This document shows, piece by piece, positions 1-8,270 of a stretch of 64,000 nucleotides of DNA. The DNA comes from Raoultibacter phocaeensis. Its GTDB lineage: Bacteria > Actinomycetota > Coriobacteriia > Coriobacteriales > Eggerthellaceae. The stretch lies in contig NZ_CABDUX010000001.1 in NCBI RefSeq assembly GCF_901411515.1, positions 1,426,001-1,490,000 on the forward strand, written 5' to 3'. The position numbers and the translations under genes were made by a program. The notes under the pieces were generated by a model, which saw only the letters and a program-made list of their open reading frames with translations, was not told where the DNA came from and searched no databases. How positions within the stretch are numbered: position 1 is the first letter of the stretch; every line of letters begins with the position of its first letter.

Positions 1-238
1 CGAGCACAGCGACGAGCAGCATGGCGACGATCGCTTCGAGCGTGATGGCCCCTGCGAGCGCATAGCCTATGCCGAGCACCACAGCGCAGGTCGCGATGAA
101 CACGGCGATGCTGAATATGAGCGCGCCGTTGCGCGACGATTTGCGCGGAACGTACGAGGTGGCTGCGCGGATTTCAGCTTCCTTATCACGTACATCGTAC
201 GGGGCATCCTTCATCATGCGGGTGGTGCGTCGTCCCAT
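1..238 (-). CDS. N-terminus of a membrane protein (partial, runs off the left end)
   Basis: The first 79 codons of a minus-strand gene are visible. The ATG is at 238, preceded by a GAGAGAAAGG-type ribosome binding site. The protein has about 38 basic and charged residues starting MGRRTTRMMKDAPYDVRD, then two hydrophobic stretches near residues 40-60 and 63-79. It starts 22 bases after the NrfD-like gene stops, on the same strand, so the two are probably cotranscribed. A charged lead followed by a hydrophobic hairpin would suit a slipin/SPFH membrane protein or a respiratory accessory subunit, but no diagnostic motif lies in the visible part. I do not assign a function. Confidence 0.7.
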   Translation of the reverse strand, partial: MGRRTTRMMKDAPYDVRDKEAEIRAATSYVPRKSSRNGALIFSIAVFIATCAVVLGIGYALAGAITLEAIVAMLLVAVL

Positions 239-260
239 GGTCTCAGGCCTTTCTCTCAAG

Positions 261-1364
261 CTACACGGTCAACCCGAACAAAGCGTCGGGCATTTGGGTT
301 ATGTCGAACTCGGCTGTGCCGACCACGCAGAAACGGAGCGCGAATCCGCCGACAAGCAGTACAAGGGCAATCCACGCAAGCTGCGTACGGTAATTGCCGT
401 GGGTCACGAACCGTTCGAGGGCAAAGGGCACGGCGAGGCCGCATACGATAAGCCCGAGCCAAAACAGCCAGCCGAGGCTGCCTGTTGCCAGCGCTTCGGC
501 TGCTGCTCGCGTTCCTTCGCCGCTCAGCCCCCACGCAAGGTACGCGACAATGATCACTCCCTCAAGCACGATGAGCACGCTGTCCGCCCGGCACAGCCAC
601 ACAATTGGGCGGATGAACGGATAGCGTGCTTCGACGAACGCAGTTCCGAGGAACAGAAGTGCGATGCCACATGAGAGCGAGGAGAGCACGAATGCGATAG
701 GAAGCAGCGCCGTCTGCCAGAAGAGAATCGAAGCCATGCTCTGAAGCAGGATTCCCGTGTACGCCATCGTCACGATGCCGCTTGCGATCGAAAGCACGGC
801 CAGGACGACGATCGCAGCCTGGGGGATGCGCGACGTTTCGAGGATCGAGAGGAGCGCGAAGGCACCCGAGCACGCAAGCGAGCAAGCGAGCGCGTACGAG
901 CCGACCGCGATGGCCGAAGGCTCGGGTGACAGGAGCAGGTTGACAACGCGGTCCGGCCTGCCGAGGTCGGCGAAGAGGCAGAGTATGCCGAGGGCGAGGA
1001 CGACGAAGCTGAGGGGCCATGCGCGTGCGAAGAACTCGTCGGGCACGGTGAAGGCACGGCGGACGCGTCGCCGAGCGCGAACTAGGGAGGCGGTGTCCGC
1101 ACGAATTTCGCCGTTCTGCATCCAGCCGGTTCCGCTGCCGAATGATCGCACGTTTCCCAAAACGCCGCCGAAGCGTTGCTGCACGTTGGCGCATTCGAGC
1201 GCACCCAGCACCGCGAGCGCCCCGGCACCGGTGCCGCCTAGAAAGAGATAGCATGTGACGAACAGGGAGAACATGAGCCAGCTAAACCCCCGATACCCCT
1301 TGAGCGGGTTTGTCCCGCCCGCGTACTGCAACGCATCCGAACGGTTCCCAGCAGCTTGTCGCAA
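261..1364 (-). CDS. NrfD/PsrC-family membrane subunit of a molybdopterin-type or nitrite reductase complex
   Basis: A 367-residue, very hydrophobic protein with about eight membrane segments. Its N-terminal part (FSWLMFSLFVTCYLFLGG, then GTGAGALAVLG) resembles NrfD/PsrC/DmsC quinol-interacting subunits, and LFADLGRPDRVVNLL near residue 145 matches the DLGRP motif common in that family. Such subunits pass electrons between the menaquinol pool and a periplasmic iron-sulfur/catalytic module. No catalytic or ferredoxin subunit lies beside it, so the substrate is unknown; partners may lie left of the window. The only start I can support is TTG at 1364, close to a TATAAT box at 1382-1387. A start inside the first 30 codons is possible. 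Confidence 0.8.
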   Translation of the reverse strand: MRQAAGNRSDALQYAGGTNPLKGYRGFSWLMFSLFVTCYLFLGGTGAGALAVLGALECANVQQRFGGVLGNVRSFGSGTGWMQNGEIRADTASLVRARRRVRRAFTVPDEFFARAWPLSFVVLALGILCLFADLGRPDRVVNLLLSPEPSAIAVGSYALACSLACSGAFALLSILETSRIPQAAIVVLAVLSIASGIVTMAYTGILLQSMASILFWQTALLPIAFVLSSLSCGIALLFLGTAFVEARYPFIRPIVWLCRADSVLIVLEGVIIVAYLAWGLSGEGTRAAAEALATGSLGWLFWLGLIVCGLAVPFALERFVTHGNYRTQLAWIALVLLVGGFALRFCVVGTAEFDITQMPDALFGLTV

Positions 1365-1381
1365 TGTAATCAGACAAAGGT

Positions 1382-1387
1382 ATTATA
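1382..1387 (-). promoter_or_regulatory. Extended -10 box for the NrfD-like gene
   Basis: On the minus strand the sequence reads TTGCTATAATACC, a perfect TATAAT preceded by TGC (extended -10), about 18 bases from the TTG start. No good -35 is seen. The short distance implies a very short 5' leader. Confidence 0.5.
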
Positions 1388-1470
1388 GCAAGTTGGTTGC
1401 GTTCGTGGTGGGATCGTGATGCCAGAGATTTTGCACGCGCTTTTGTCATATTAGATAGCGCATCATTAAG

Positions 1471-1494
1471 TTATATGATATATAAATCATATAA
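1471..1494 (+). promoter_or_regulatory. Perfect dyad operator upstream of the HipA-like/HTH pair
   Basis: Arms TTATATGAT and ATCATATAA are exact reverse complements separated by six bases (ATATAA). The dyad lies immediately before the AAGGAGG ribosome binding site and overlaps candidate -10 boxes (TATGAT 1474-1479, TATAAT 1490-1495). This is the expected place for autorepression by the HTH protein of the pair. Confidence 0.6.
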
Positions 1495-1515
1495 TAAAGG
1501 AGGATGAATTCGAAC

Positions 1516-2334
1516 ATGCGCACCGATGTAACCAAGAAGCTTCAAGACCTACGGCACCTCGATTGGACCGAGCGGGGGGCAACGTCGGGTACGGCCGGAA
1601 GCTTTCTCAAGGCACGGGAAGTGTCGGGCGGGGGCACGTGGTACTACAAGTTGTCATGTTATGATAGCTATCGAGGGGTGTACGGCCACGAATGCGTCAA
1701 TGAAGTGGTGGCGAGCCGCCTCATGGGCATCCTTGGCATCGACCATGTGGCGTATCGGCTGGTACACGCATCCGTTTCCGTCGACGGGTGCGAGTTCGAA
1801 ACGTGGCTCAATCGATCGAGGAGCTTTCGGAAACCTAAAGAGCAGAAACTCGCGCTCGATACGTTTTTCGACTTGTACAAACTTCCCGGAGAGTCGCCGC
1901 TCGACCTTTGCGAGCGATTCGGATGGCTTGAGCAGGTACAGAAGATCATGCTCGTCGATTATCTGATTGCGAATCGGGATCGACACGGCGCTAACATCGA
2001 AGTGCTCCGCAACGTGAACGGCGGCTTTCGGTTGGCTCCTGTGTTCGATAGCGGACTCTCGTTCGTGTTCTCGTGCTATGACGACGAAGCGCGCGCAGGT
2101 GCATTCGATCCGCTCAAGGACGTCAATGCCAACAATTATCTGGGAACACGTTCGCTTGAGGAGAACGTCCGTCGATTCGTTACGCACCCAATACGGGTGC
2201 ATCCGATCGAATACCGTCATCGAAACGAGCTGTTCGGCGGTTTGGACGGGGTGCTTTCTGCTGCTCATTTCGAAAAGATGTGGGAGATCGTGTGGGAAAG
2301 GTGGTGTATCTATGAGGCGCTTTGCAATTCTTAA
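1516..2334 (+). CDS. HipA-like Ser/Thr kinase (toxin-type) lacking the HipA N-terminal subdomain
   Basis: A 272-residue protein with the C-terminal kinase signature of HipA: NRDRHGANIE near residue 153 (catalytic Asp155 and Asn160) followed by PVFDSGLSF, equivalent to the metal-binding DFG/DxG motif. HipA family kinases phosphorylate targets such as glutamyl-tRNA synthetase and cause growth arrest. At this length it lacks the extra N-terminal lobe of the roughly 440-residue E. coli HipA. The ATG at 1504 touches the AAGGAGG sequence (1497-1503), so the ATG at 1516 is preferred. Its end overlaps the next gene by 23 bases, which implies translational coupling. Toxicity is inferred from the family. 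Confidence 0.75.
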   Translation: MRTDVTKKLQDLRHLDWTERGATSGTAGSFLKAREVSGGGTWYYKLSCYDSYRGVYGHECVNEVVASRLMGILGIDHVAYRLVHASVSVDGCEFETWLNRSRSFRKPKEQKLALDTFFDLYKLPGESPLDLCERFGWLEQVQKIMLVDYLIANRDRHGANIEVLRNVNGGFRLAPVFDSGLSFVFSCYDDEARAGAFDPLKDVNANNYLGTRSLEENVRRFVTHPIRVHPIEYRHRNELFGGLDGVLSAAHFEKMWEIVWERWCIYEALCNS

Positions 2335-2911
2335 CGGCTCTGTGCGTTCTGCGAAACCGTGCGGATATGTGAGCTATGATCCAGGTGAGGACATGTTTTC
2401 GATTGAGATAGACGCCGATGCGCAAGAGCGCGATGTGCCCATGATGCTTGCGCCGTTCGTGCGACGGGGCGAACGTCATATCGACCCTGCTTGGGCAAGG
2501 CGTTGGGTTGAAAGTCGCATCGTTCCAGCGAGTAGGCAAAACCTCGGTGCCGTACTCAAGGCGCATGAGCTTGATAGCTATGAACCGTTTGCGTTGCTGG
2601 TGGCAGCCGAAGGACGGTGTGCGCAGGACGATTTCTATATTCGCGAAGTTGATGACTCGCACGGCGAAACCGGGGAAGCGCAGAAAGACCGTATCGAAAC
2701 GCAGGGCAAGAAGGTTTCTGCGGAAATCGGCGCGAAGCTTGCGAAGGCGAGAATCGAGGCGGGCGTAACGCAGCGGGAGCTCTCTGAGCGCACCGGCGTG
2801 CATCAGGCGGTTATCAGCCGCGTAGAGTACGGCCGCGCGAACCCTACCATCGGCTTATTGGAGGACATCGCGGCGGGGCTTGGCAAGTCAATTCATATAG
2901 AAATACGGTAG
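2312..2911 (+). CDS. XRE-family HTH protein with HipA-N-like N-terminal domain, partner of the HipA-like kinase
   Basis: A 199-residue protein. Residues about 1-115 (MRRFAILNGSVRSAKPCGYV to DDFYIREV) form a separate domain with RIVPASRQNLG and DDFY motifs. Residues about 138-199 are a HipB/XRE helix-turn-helix (GVTQRELSERTGVHQAVISR, then GRANPTIGLLEDIAAGLGK). Toxin-before-antitoxin order with overlapping genes suits an antitoxin that represses the operon through the dyad at 1471-1494. The N-terminal part could supply the subdomain that the kinase lacks, as HipS does in HipBST systems, but here it is fused to the HTH. That fusion role is inference; the HTH is clear. Confidence 0.7.
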   Translation: MRRFAILNGSVRSAKPCGYVSYDPGEDMFSIEIDADAQERDVPMMLAPFVRRGERHIDPAWARRWVESRIVPASRQNLGAVLKAHELDSYEPFALLVAAEGRCAQDDFYIREVDDSHGETGEAQKDRIETQGKKVSAEIGAKLAKARIEAGVTQRELSERTGVHQAVISRVEYGRANPTIGLLEDIAAGLGKSIHIEIR

Positions 2912-2937
2912 ACGTGGAGTAGAAGATAACGTTCTGC

Positions 2938-2968
2938 AAAAAGGCAGCGCCCCCATGGGAGCGCTGCC
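2938..2968 (-). terminator. Rho-independent terminator of the flavoprotein gene
   Basis: Read on the minus strand, GGCAGCGC and GCGCTGCC pair around a C/G-rich loop and are followed by TTTTT (the A-run at 2938-2942). It lies about 70 bases past the stop of the minus-strand flavoprotein. Confidence 0.75.
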
Positions 2969-3036
2969 GCAGCGTAAAGCGTATCGTCGATCAACGCGGA
3001 CGATCTGGAGCTTGTGCAGGCCACCAAGCGGATTCG

Positions 3037-4587
3037 TTACGCCGACACTTCTTCCTTCGCCACTTCTTGCCCGGCGATGCGTCCGAATACCACGCAGTCG
3101 GTGATCGCGCAGCTGCCGAGACGTACCGCGCCGTGCGTCCCGCCCGCGATCTCGCCTGCGGCGTACAGGCCGGGGATGGGGTTGTAATCCTGGTCGATCA
3201 CCTGCGCCTGCAGATTGGTGACGAGGCCGCCCATGGTGTGATGGACCTTCGGCCAGAGCTTCGCCACGTAGAACGGCGGCGTTGCGATTCGGGCCGCACC
3301 CTCGAGGATCAGATCGCCGAAGTCTTCATCGACGCCCGCTTCCACAAAGCCGTTCCAGCGCGCCACTTCTGCGAGGAACTCGTCTTTCGGAATGGAGAAC
3401 TCGTCGGCGATTTCCTCAAGCGTTTGGAATTCGAGGATAACGCCGTTCTTCAAGCCGCCCTCCATGATGCGCGGTGCCACCTGGGCATCGGTTGCGGGTT
3501 TGTCGCCGATGATGAGCGTTACGTGGTTGAGCTCGAGCATCTTGTCGGCGCGCTCTTTGCGGTCGCCCGTCTCCTTGACGAAGCGCTTGCCCGTTTCGGG
3601 ATCGATCATGAGGCCCCATCCAACCAAACGTTCGCAGAACTGCGGGCAGTAGCCGAAGCCCAGTTCGTCGGGGCTCGTCCACGGGCCGAGCTGGATCCAA
3701 TCCATGTGCACGTCCATAGCCTTGTGCTTAAGCGCCTCGCGCAGTACTTCGCCCGTCGCTCCCTCATGGTTGGTGCTCGTCAGCTCTTCGGTGAGGCGCG
3801 GTTCGTGGATCGTGCGCATCTTCACGTCGTTCGAGAATCCGCCCGAAGCCAAAACCACGCCTTTGTTGGCTTTGATGTAGGCTACGGTGCCGCTGTCCTC
3901 TTTGCCAAGGCTGTAGCGCTCGCGCACTTCGGCGCCGATGATGCGCCCGTTCTCATCTTCGATGAGCCGATCGAGCTTCGTGTTCAGCGTGACGCCGCCG
4001 CCAAGCTCTTCGAGCTTGGCAACCTGGGCCTTGATGATGTCGGCACCGGTAGCATTCGAGGTCGTGTTGGTGCGGGGGACCGAGTGACCTCCGTGGAAGT
4101 TCAGCTTCGTGAACTCGACGCCGATGCTTTCGCACCACTCGACTGCGGCCGCCGAGTTTTCGGCAACCGCCTTCACGCGGTCGACGTGGTTGTAGTTCTT
4201 GCCCGCGCGGAGCATGTCTGCCTCCATGAGCTCGACGCTGTCTTCGACTCCGGCTTCTTTCTGAAGCGGGGTGCCCGCAGCTGCCATATCGCCGCCGTTG
4301 AGCGCTGAGTTTCCTCCGTAGACGGGCATCTTGTCGATGAGGATGGCCGAGCTGCCGGCCTCGATGGCCTCGATGGCTGCCGCCAATCCGGCGAATCCCG
4401 ATCCGACGACCAAGACGTCGGTCTCCTCGGTCCACTCGATCGTCTCAGGCGTGCTGCCCCCAGCTGAGGCGCTTGTCGATCCCGACGGATTGCCCGCGCA
4501 TCCTGCGAGCATCGAGCCTCCTACGAGCGCTGCGCCTGCGATGCCTGCCGTTTTCAGAAACTCTCTTCTCCCTACGAACGCTGCCAT
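3037..4587 (-). CDS. Tat-exported FAD-dependent fumarate-reductase-type flavoprotein
   Basis: A 516-residue protein. The start at 4587 follows an AAGGGG site and gives MAAFVGRREFLKTAG, a twin-arginine signal ending in the lipobox LAGC, so a membrane-tethered lipoprotein outside the cytoplasm is expected. FAD is bound by the Rossmann motif VVGSGFAGLAAAIEA near residue 47. The C-terminus carries HTMGGLVTN and RLGSCAITDCVVFGR, typical of the FAD-binding 2 / urocanate and fumarate reductase group. No FMN-binding domain precedes the FAD domain, so electrons must come from a separate subunit or cytochrome. The gene is divergent from a LysR regulator, its probable controller. Substrate unknown. Confidence 0.85.
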   Translation of the reverse strand: MAAFVGRREFLKTAGIAGAALVGGSMLAGCAGNPSGSTSASAGGSTPETIEWTEETDVLVVGSGFAGLAAAIEAIEAGSSAILIDKMPVYGGNSALNGGDMAAAGTPLQKEAGVEDSVELMEADMLRAGKNYNHVDRVKAVAENSAAAVEWCESIGVEFTKLNFHGGHSVPRTNTTSNATGADIIKAQVAKLEELGGGVTLNTKLDRLIEDENGRIIGAEVRERYSLGKEDSGTVAYIKANKGVVLASGGFSNDVKMRTIHEPRLTEELTSTNHEGATGEVLREALKHKAMDVHMDWIQLGPWTSPDELGFGYCPQFCERLVGWGLMIDPETGKRFVKETGDRKERADKMLELNHVTLIIGDKPATDAQVAPRIMEGGLKNGVILEFQTLEEIADEFSIPKDEFLAEVARWNGFVEAGVDEDFGDLILEGAARIATPPFYVAKLWPKVHHTMGGLVTNLQAQVIDQDYNPIPGLYAAGEIAGGTHGAVRLGSCAITDCVVFGRIAGQEVAKEEVSA

Positions 4588-4726
4588 GGTGTTCCCCTTC
4601 CGTGAGTGTCGGATGCCAGCTTCCCTCTGACGATTCCTACAGACTGACTGTGTTTTAAGCATACAGGCTGGTGAACGAGTACGTGAAGCAATGAGAATTT
4701 GGGCAGCCCAACCATTTCGCATCCGT

Positions 4727-4743
4727 TGCAACCGCTGTTTGCA
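4727..4743. promoter_or_regulatory. LysR-type operator copy 1
   Basis: The 17-base dyad TGCAACCGCTGTTTGCA has TGCAA/TTGCA half-sites. It matches the site at 4818-4834 at 15 of 17 positions and fits the T-N11-A architecture of LysR boxes. A further palindrome, GGTTGCAACC, lies at 4745-4754. Confidence 0.55.
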
Positions 4744-4817
4744 GGGTTGCAACCAAAGGCTGAGGGCCCTTTCCCGCATGCCTGAATGGTAAGAAATCTG
4801 ATATGATTTCAGATACC

Positions 4818-4834
4818 TGCAAACGCCGTTTGCA
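4818..4834. promoter_or_regulatory. LysR-type operator copy 2
   Basis: TGCAAACGCCGTTTGCA is a perfect dyad with seven-base arms and three central bases. It lies 28 bases before the lysR start. With the first copy 91 bases away, it brackets the divergent promoter region. A second small dyad, ATCTGA-7-TCAGAT, lies just upstream at 4796-4814 and contains a TATGAT box. Confidence 0.6.
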
Positions 4835-4861
4835 CGAGGGATAGGGAAGCTCTGGTACCGG

Positions 4862-5812
4862 ATGCTCAACTTGGATATGAGACAGCTCGAGTACTTCGTC
4901 ACCGCCGCCGCGTCGGGAAGCTACTCGTCTGCCGCCAAGAAGCTGTTCGTTTCGCCGCAAGCCATTTCGAAGGGCGTGCAGGTGCTTGAACGAAGCATCG
5001 GCGTCGGCTTGTTCGAACGGGGGCCGAACGGCATCGCGCTCACTTCGTTCGGTGAAACGTTCTACGAGGAGGCGAAGTCGGTTCTCGAATCGCTTGAGCG
5101 ACTGCAGAACATGGCGGCTCGCTACCAGCAGGAACATGCCGCCTCGCTTACCGTCGGTATCCATTCGCTGTGCTTTAGGGAAAACGGTGGCACGATCGAT
5201 TGGAACGATCTGCTTGGATTCCACGATGCGCACAAAGACGCCGCCCCGATCTTCCTCGAGATGCGCGGCGATTCCATCTTCGATGCGGTGGTAGGGGGAG
5301 AAGCGGATTTCGGCATCACCGTACCGAAGGATTCGTATTCAAGCGAAGTTGAGAGCGTGCTGCTCAAGCGCTTTCCCTTAGCGGCCGTCGTGTCCAGCTC
5401 AGATGAGGATTTTGCGAGTAAGGACGCCGTTACCATCAAAGATCTGGCTGCAAGCTATCTCGTATTGTTTTCCGAAGAGGATGCCTTCAACAGCTTCTTC
5501 ATCGAGCAGGCTCGCGAGGACGGCATCGCGCTGGGCATCTCGCCCCTCCAGATTCGGGCCGTCAGCGATATCGATTTCGTCATAGGGCACAGCCAGTACA
5601 CGGTGCGTCCCTACCAGCACGCCACCCGCACCACCCGCAGCGACCGCGTGCGCATCTTGCCTATCATCGGTGCGGATCACGGCGAAAACGCCATGCCGCT
5701 TACCATTTTCTGGAAGAAGGACCGTAAACTTACCGAGCTCGAAAGCCTGTTCGTCGAGATGGTCGTGAACTTATACCGTGCAGCAGAATCGCCCCAGCCT
5801 GAGGTAGGGTAG
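4862..5812 (+). CDS. LysR-family transcriptional regulator
   Basis: A 316-residue protein. Its N-terminal winged HTH (MRQLEYFVTAAASGSYSSAA, then VSPQAISKGVQVLERSIGVGLFERG) is a clear LysR signature, followed by a divergent effector-binding domain. It is transcribed away from the Tat flavoprotein, with twin TGCAA-type dyads between them, so it likely controls that flavoprotein and itself. The ATG at 4862 and one five codons in (4877) are both possible; 4877 starts right at MRQLEYF. The effector is unknown but may be the flavoprotein's substrate. Confidence 0.9.
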   Translation: MLNLDMRQLEYFVTAAASGSYSSAAKKLFVSPQAISKGVQVLERSIGVGLFERGPNGIALTSFGETFYEEAKSVLESLERLQNMAARYQQEHAASLTVGIHSLCFRENGGTIDWNDLLGFHDAHKDAAPIFLEMRGDSIFDAVVGGEADFGITVPKDSYSSEVESVLLKRFPLAAVVSSSDEDFASKDAVTIKDLAASYLVLFSEEDAFNSFFIEQAREDGIALGISPLQIRAVSDIDFVIGHSQYTVRPYQHATRTTRSDRVRILPIIGADHGENAMPLTIFWKKDRKLTELESLFVEMVVNLYRAAESPQPEVG

Positions 5813-6060
5813 GGTTTAGGGGAAAGGTGGCAGCGCGTCGCAACGACGGTTGCGGCAGATGCCTCTTGCCGCCGCCCGGCTCCTGTGCTGCCTGCGGCCA
5901 CGCAACGCCGTATTGCGCGCACCCCGCGAAACGCCCTTTGCTTTCGTAACCTGCTGTGCGCGTCAGGTGCAGTTCGCTCTCGAATGCGCTATCATTAACC
6001 CAACATCATCCATGACGTTAAGGCTTTCTGAACCCGAAACAACCGCAGCACGGAAGGCAC

Positions 6061-7977
6061 ATGGCGAACGAACAGCTCATACTCAACAGGTACAGGCCGA
6101 TCGCGCAAGCGGGGTCGGGCGGTTTCGGCACGGTTCAGGTTGCGTGGGATACGCGCATCCAGCGCCGCGTGGCCATCAAATGCATCCAGCTTGACGAAAG
6201 CCAGGCGTTCAGGGCTTTGCAAGTAGAGGCGCAGGCCGTGTACGGTGATCCGTACCGCGGGGCCGGCGCATACGGCAATGCCGACTCGCTTCGCCGCCCC
6301 GATCCCTATGCCTCGAGCGATCCCTATGCGCACGACGACGCCGATCCGTACCGCGATCCGCACGAGTCCTTCGCCGTCTCGCTTGAAAACCTGCCGGGCC
6401 TCGATGAGGCGCGTACGGCTGCGCTTCTGTCAGACCCGAATATCGTCGGTGTGTACGATTTCGAGATACAAGGTGCCACGGCCTATCTCATCATGGAATA
6501 CGTCGACGGCACCACGCTCACCGGCCTTTTGCAGCAGTACGGCGACCAGCTCTCGCTCGATGCGATGGCGGCCATCTTCTCGTCGGTCGCCCACGCGCTC
6601 GAAGTCGCTCACGAGAACCAGGTGCTCCATCTCGACATCAAACCCGACAACGTGCTGATCAATCGCCAAGGTCAGGTGAAGGTGACCGATTTCGGTCTGG
6701 CAACGCTTTCCGATGCGTCGGGTTTCGGCACGGCGGGCGGCGGTACGATCGGCTACATGCCCCTCGAGCAGATGCGCCAAGAAGCGCTCGATGCGCGCTG
6801 CGACGAATGGGCTCTTGCGAGCATGACCTACGAAATGCTCACGGGTACGAATCCGTTCATCGCGTCTGATCTTGCGAAGGCGGAGGCGGCCATCGAGGAT
6901 GCCGAGCTCGTGCTTCCCTCCTTGTGCTACGACGGTCTTGATCCGGAGGCCGACGACGTGTTGTTCTATGCGCTCGATCCCGATCGAGAGGAGCGCTACG
7001 ATAACGTCGAAGACTTCTCCGAGGAGATGAGCCGCTTTCTCGGTAACTCAGCTCGCGGCCATAAAGAGCTTGCGGTGCTCGTGGGGCAGGCGGCCATCGA
7101 GGAATACGAAGAGGAAGATGAGGTTGTTGAGCGCATCAGCCTGTTCGACCGTATCGGCACCGGCAGACTGCAATCGATCGTCGTGCGCGTGTGGGCGGCG
7201 CTCGGCGTAGGCCTTACCGGGTTCGTTGCGCTTTCGAACATCGAGCCGGTCGGGGGATGGGCGAGCCCCGTCTTTTGGGGCCTGTTCGCGCTGCTCGTGT
7301 TGGCGGGGGTTTTGAAGCCTCATCTGGGCGCGTTGCTTTCGTTGCTTATCCTGTCGGTTGCGCTCATGTTCCATGAGGCCTTTGTCGTAGGCATTCTGTT
7401 GATCGTTGCCGTTTGCCTCTGGTGGTTCTTCGTCGGACGTCTGAGCGACGAGGCGCCGAATGCGGTGCTCTCGCCGGTGCTGTTCGGGGCGTTCGGATTC
7501 AATCCCGTTACGCCGCTCGTGTCGGGATTCTTCCTCAGCGTGAAGGATGCGGTGGCTACAACGGTGCTTGCCTTTCTGCTGAGCCTTGTTCTTTCCGGGT
7601 TCGGGTCGGCAAGCCTCATGGGCTGGAACGCGTTCGCATTCTGGAATTTCGACGCGATTGATATCCAGCACAATATGCTCGTACTGCTCCAGCAGCCTCT
7701 CACCTGGTGCATGCTCGCAAGCTGGCTCGGTAGTTCGGCGATTGTGGCATTACTCTGCCGTCGGCAAACGCGCTTCTCTGCGGGCGTCGGCATCGTACTT
7801 GCTTGTGCGCTCATGGTTGCGGCGCTCTGCTTCGGCGCATGGTTCGTTTCGGGCATGTCTTCGTGGGTTCCCGATTGGACGTTCTTTGTTCCGACGATGG
7901 GCGCAGGGGTGGTCATGGCCGTCGTCTGCGCATTCGGCGTGCCCATCCGTTCAGGTGAAGAGGATTGGGAAGACTGA
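6061..7977 (+). CDS. Membrane-anchored PknB-type Ser/Thr protein kinase with a DPY-rich insert
   Basis: A 638-residue protein. The kinase domain has the glycine loop AGSGGFGTV (17-25), VAIK with Lys40, HLDIKPDN with catalytic Asp192, and TDFGLA with Asp210. Between Lys40 and the likely helix-C Glu116 lies an unusual insert (about 60-105) with four DPY tripeptides at 63, 81, 87 and 95. The C-terminal third (about 370-620) has many hydrophobic segments, consistent with a multi-pass membrane domain rather than the PASTA repeats of classical PknB. A GGAAGGC site precedes the ATG. A role in sensing membrane or envelope state is inference. Confidence 0.88.
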   Translation: MANEQLILNRYRPIAQAGSGGFGTVQVAWDTRIQRRVAIKCIQLDESQAFRALQVEAQAVYGDPYRGAGAYGNADSLRRPDPYASSDPYAHDDADPYRDPHESFAVSLENLPGLDEARTAALLSDPNIVGVYDFEIQGATAYLIMEYVDGTTLTGLLQQYGDQLSLDAMAAIFSSVAHALEVAHENQVLHLDIKPDNVLINRQGQVKVTDFGLATLSDASGFGTAGGGTIGYMPLEQMRQEALDARCDEWALASMTYEMLTGTNPFIASDLAKAEAAIEDAELVLPSLCYDGLDPEADDVLFYALDPDREERYDNVEDFSEEMSRFLGNSARGHKELAVLVGQAAIEEYEEEDEVVERISLFDRIGTGRLQSIVVRVWAALGVGLTGFVALSNIEPVGGWASPVFWGLFALLVLAGVLKPHLGALLSLLILSVALMFHEAFVVGILLIVAVCLWWFFVGRLSDEAPNAVLSPVLFGAFGFNPVTPLVSGFFLSVKDAVATTVLAFLLSLVLSGFGSASLMGWNAFAFWNFDAIDIQHNMLVLLQQPLTWCMLASWLGSSAIVALLCRRQTRFSAGVGIVLACALMVAALCFGAWFVSGMSSWVPDWTFFVPTMGAGVVMAVVCAFGVPIRSGEEDWED

Positions 7978-8037
7978 GTGAAATCGGTTGCTGCACAAGG
8001 CGGCCGCAAGGCGTGATTCGATCTCCCGGTTAGTACG

Positions 8038-8165
8038 AAATCACGTTTGCGAATGATCTTATCAGAGAATATAGGACTGTGTCGGGCTTGTGATCAGGCG
8101 TGTTGTTTTCCTATAGGTTTCAAAAATTCAGGGAAGCACCTTAAAATCGTTCGCAAACGTGATTT
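8038..8165. repeat. Widely spaced 20-base inverted repeat upstream of the LuxR-type gene
   Basis: AAATCACGTTTGCGAATGAT (8038-8057) is the reverse complement of ATCGTTCGCAAACGTGATTT (8146-8165) with one mismatch, separated by 88 AT-rich bases. It could be a pair of operator half-sites looped by a regulator, or the ends of a small non-coding mobile element. No target duplication was seen at its ends. Confidence 0.6.
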
Positions 8166-8270
8166 TGTGCTGGGAAATAGTAAAAAAGCCAAGTTTCTGT
8201 GATTATAAATCTAAGCCAAACGCAGATCGGACCTTAACGATTTGGGCTCGTACTCGCCATATGTTTCATC

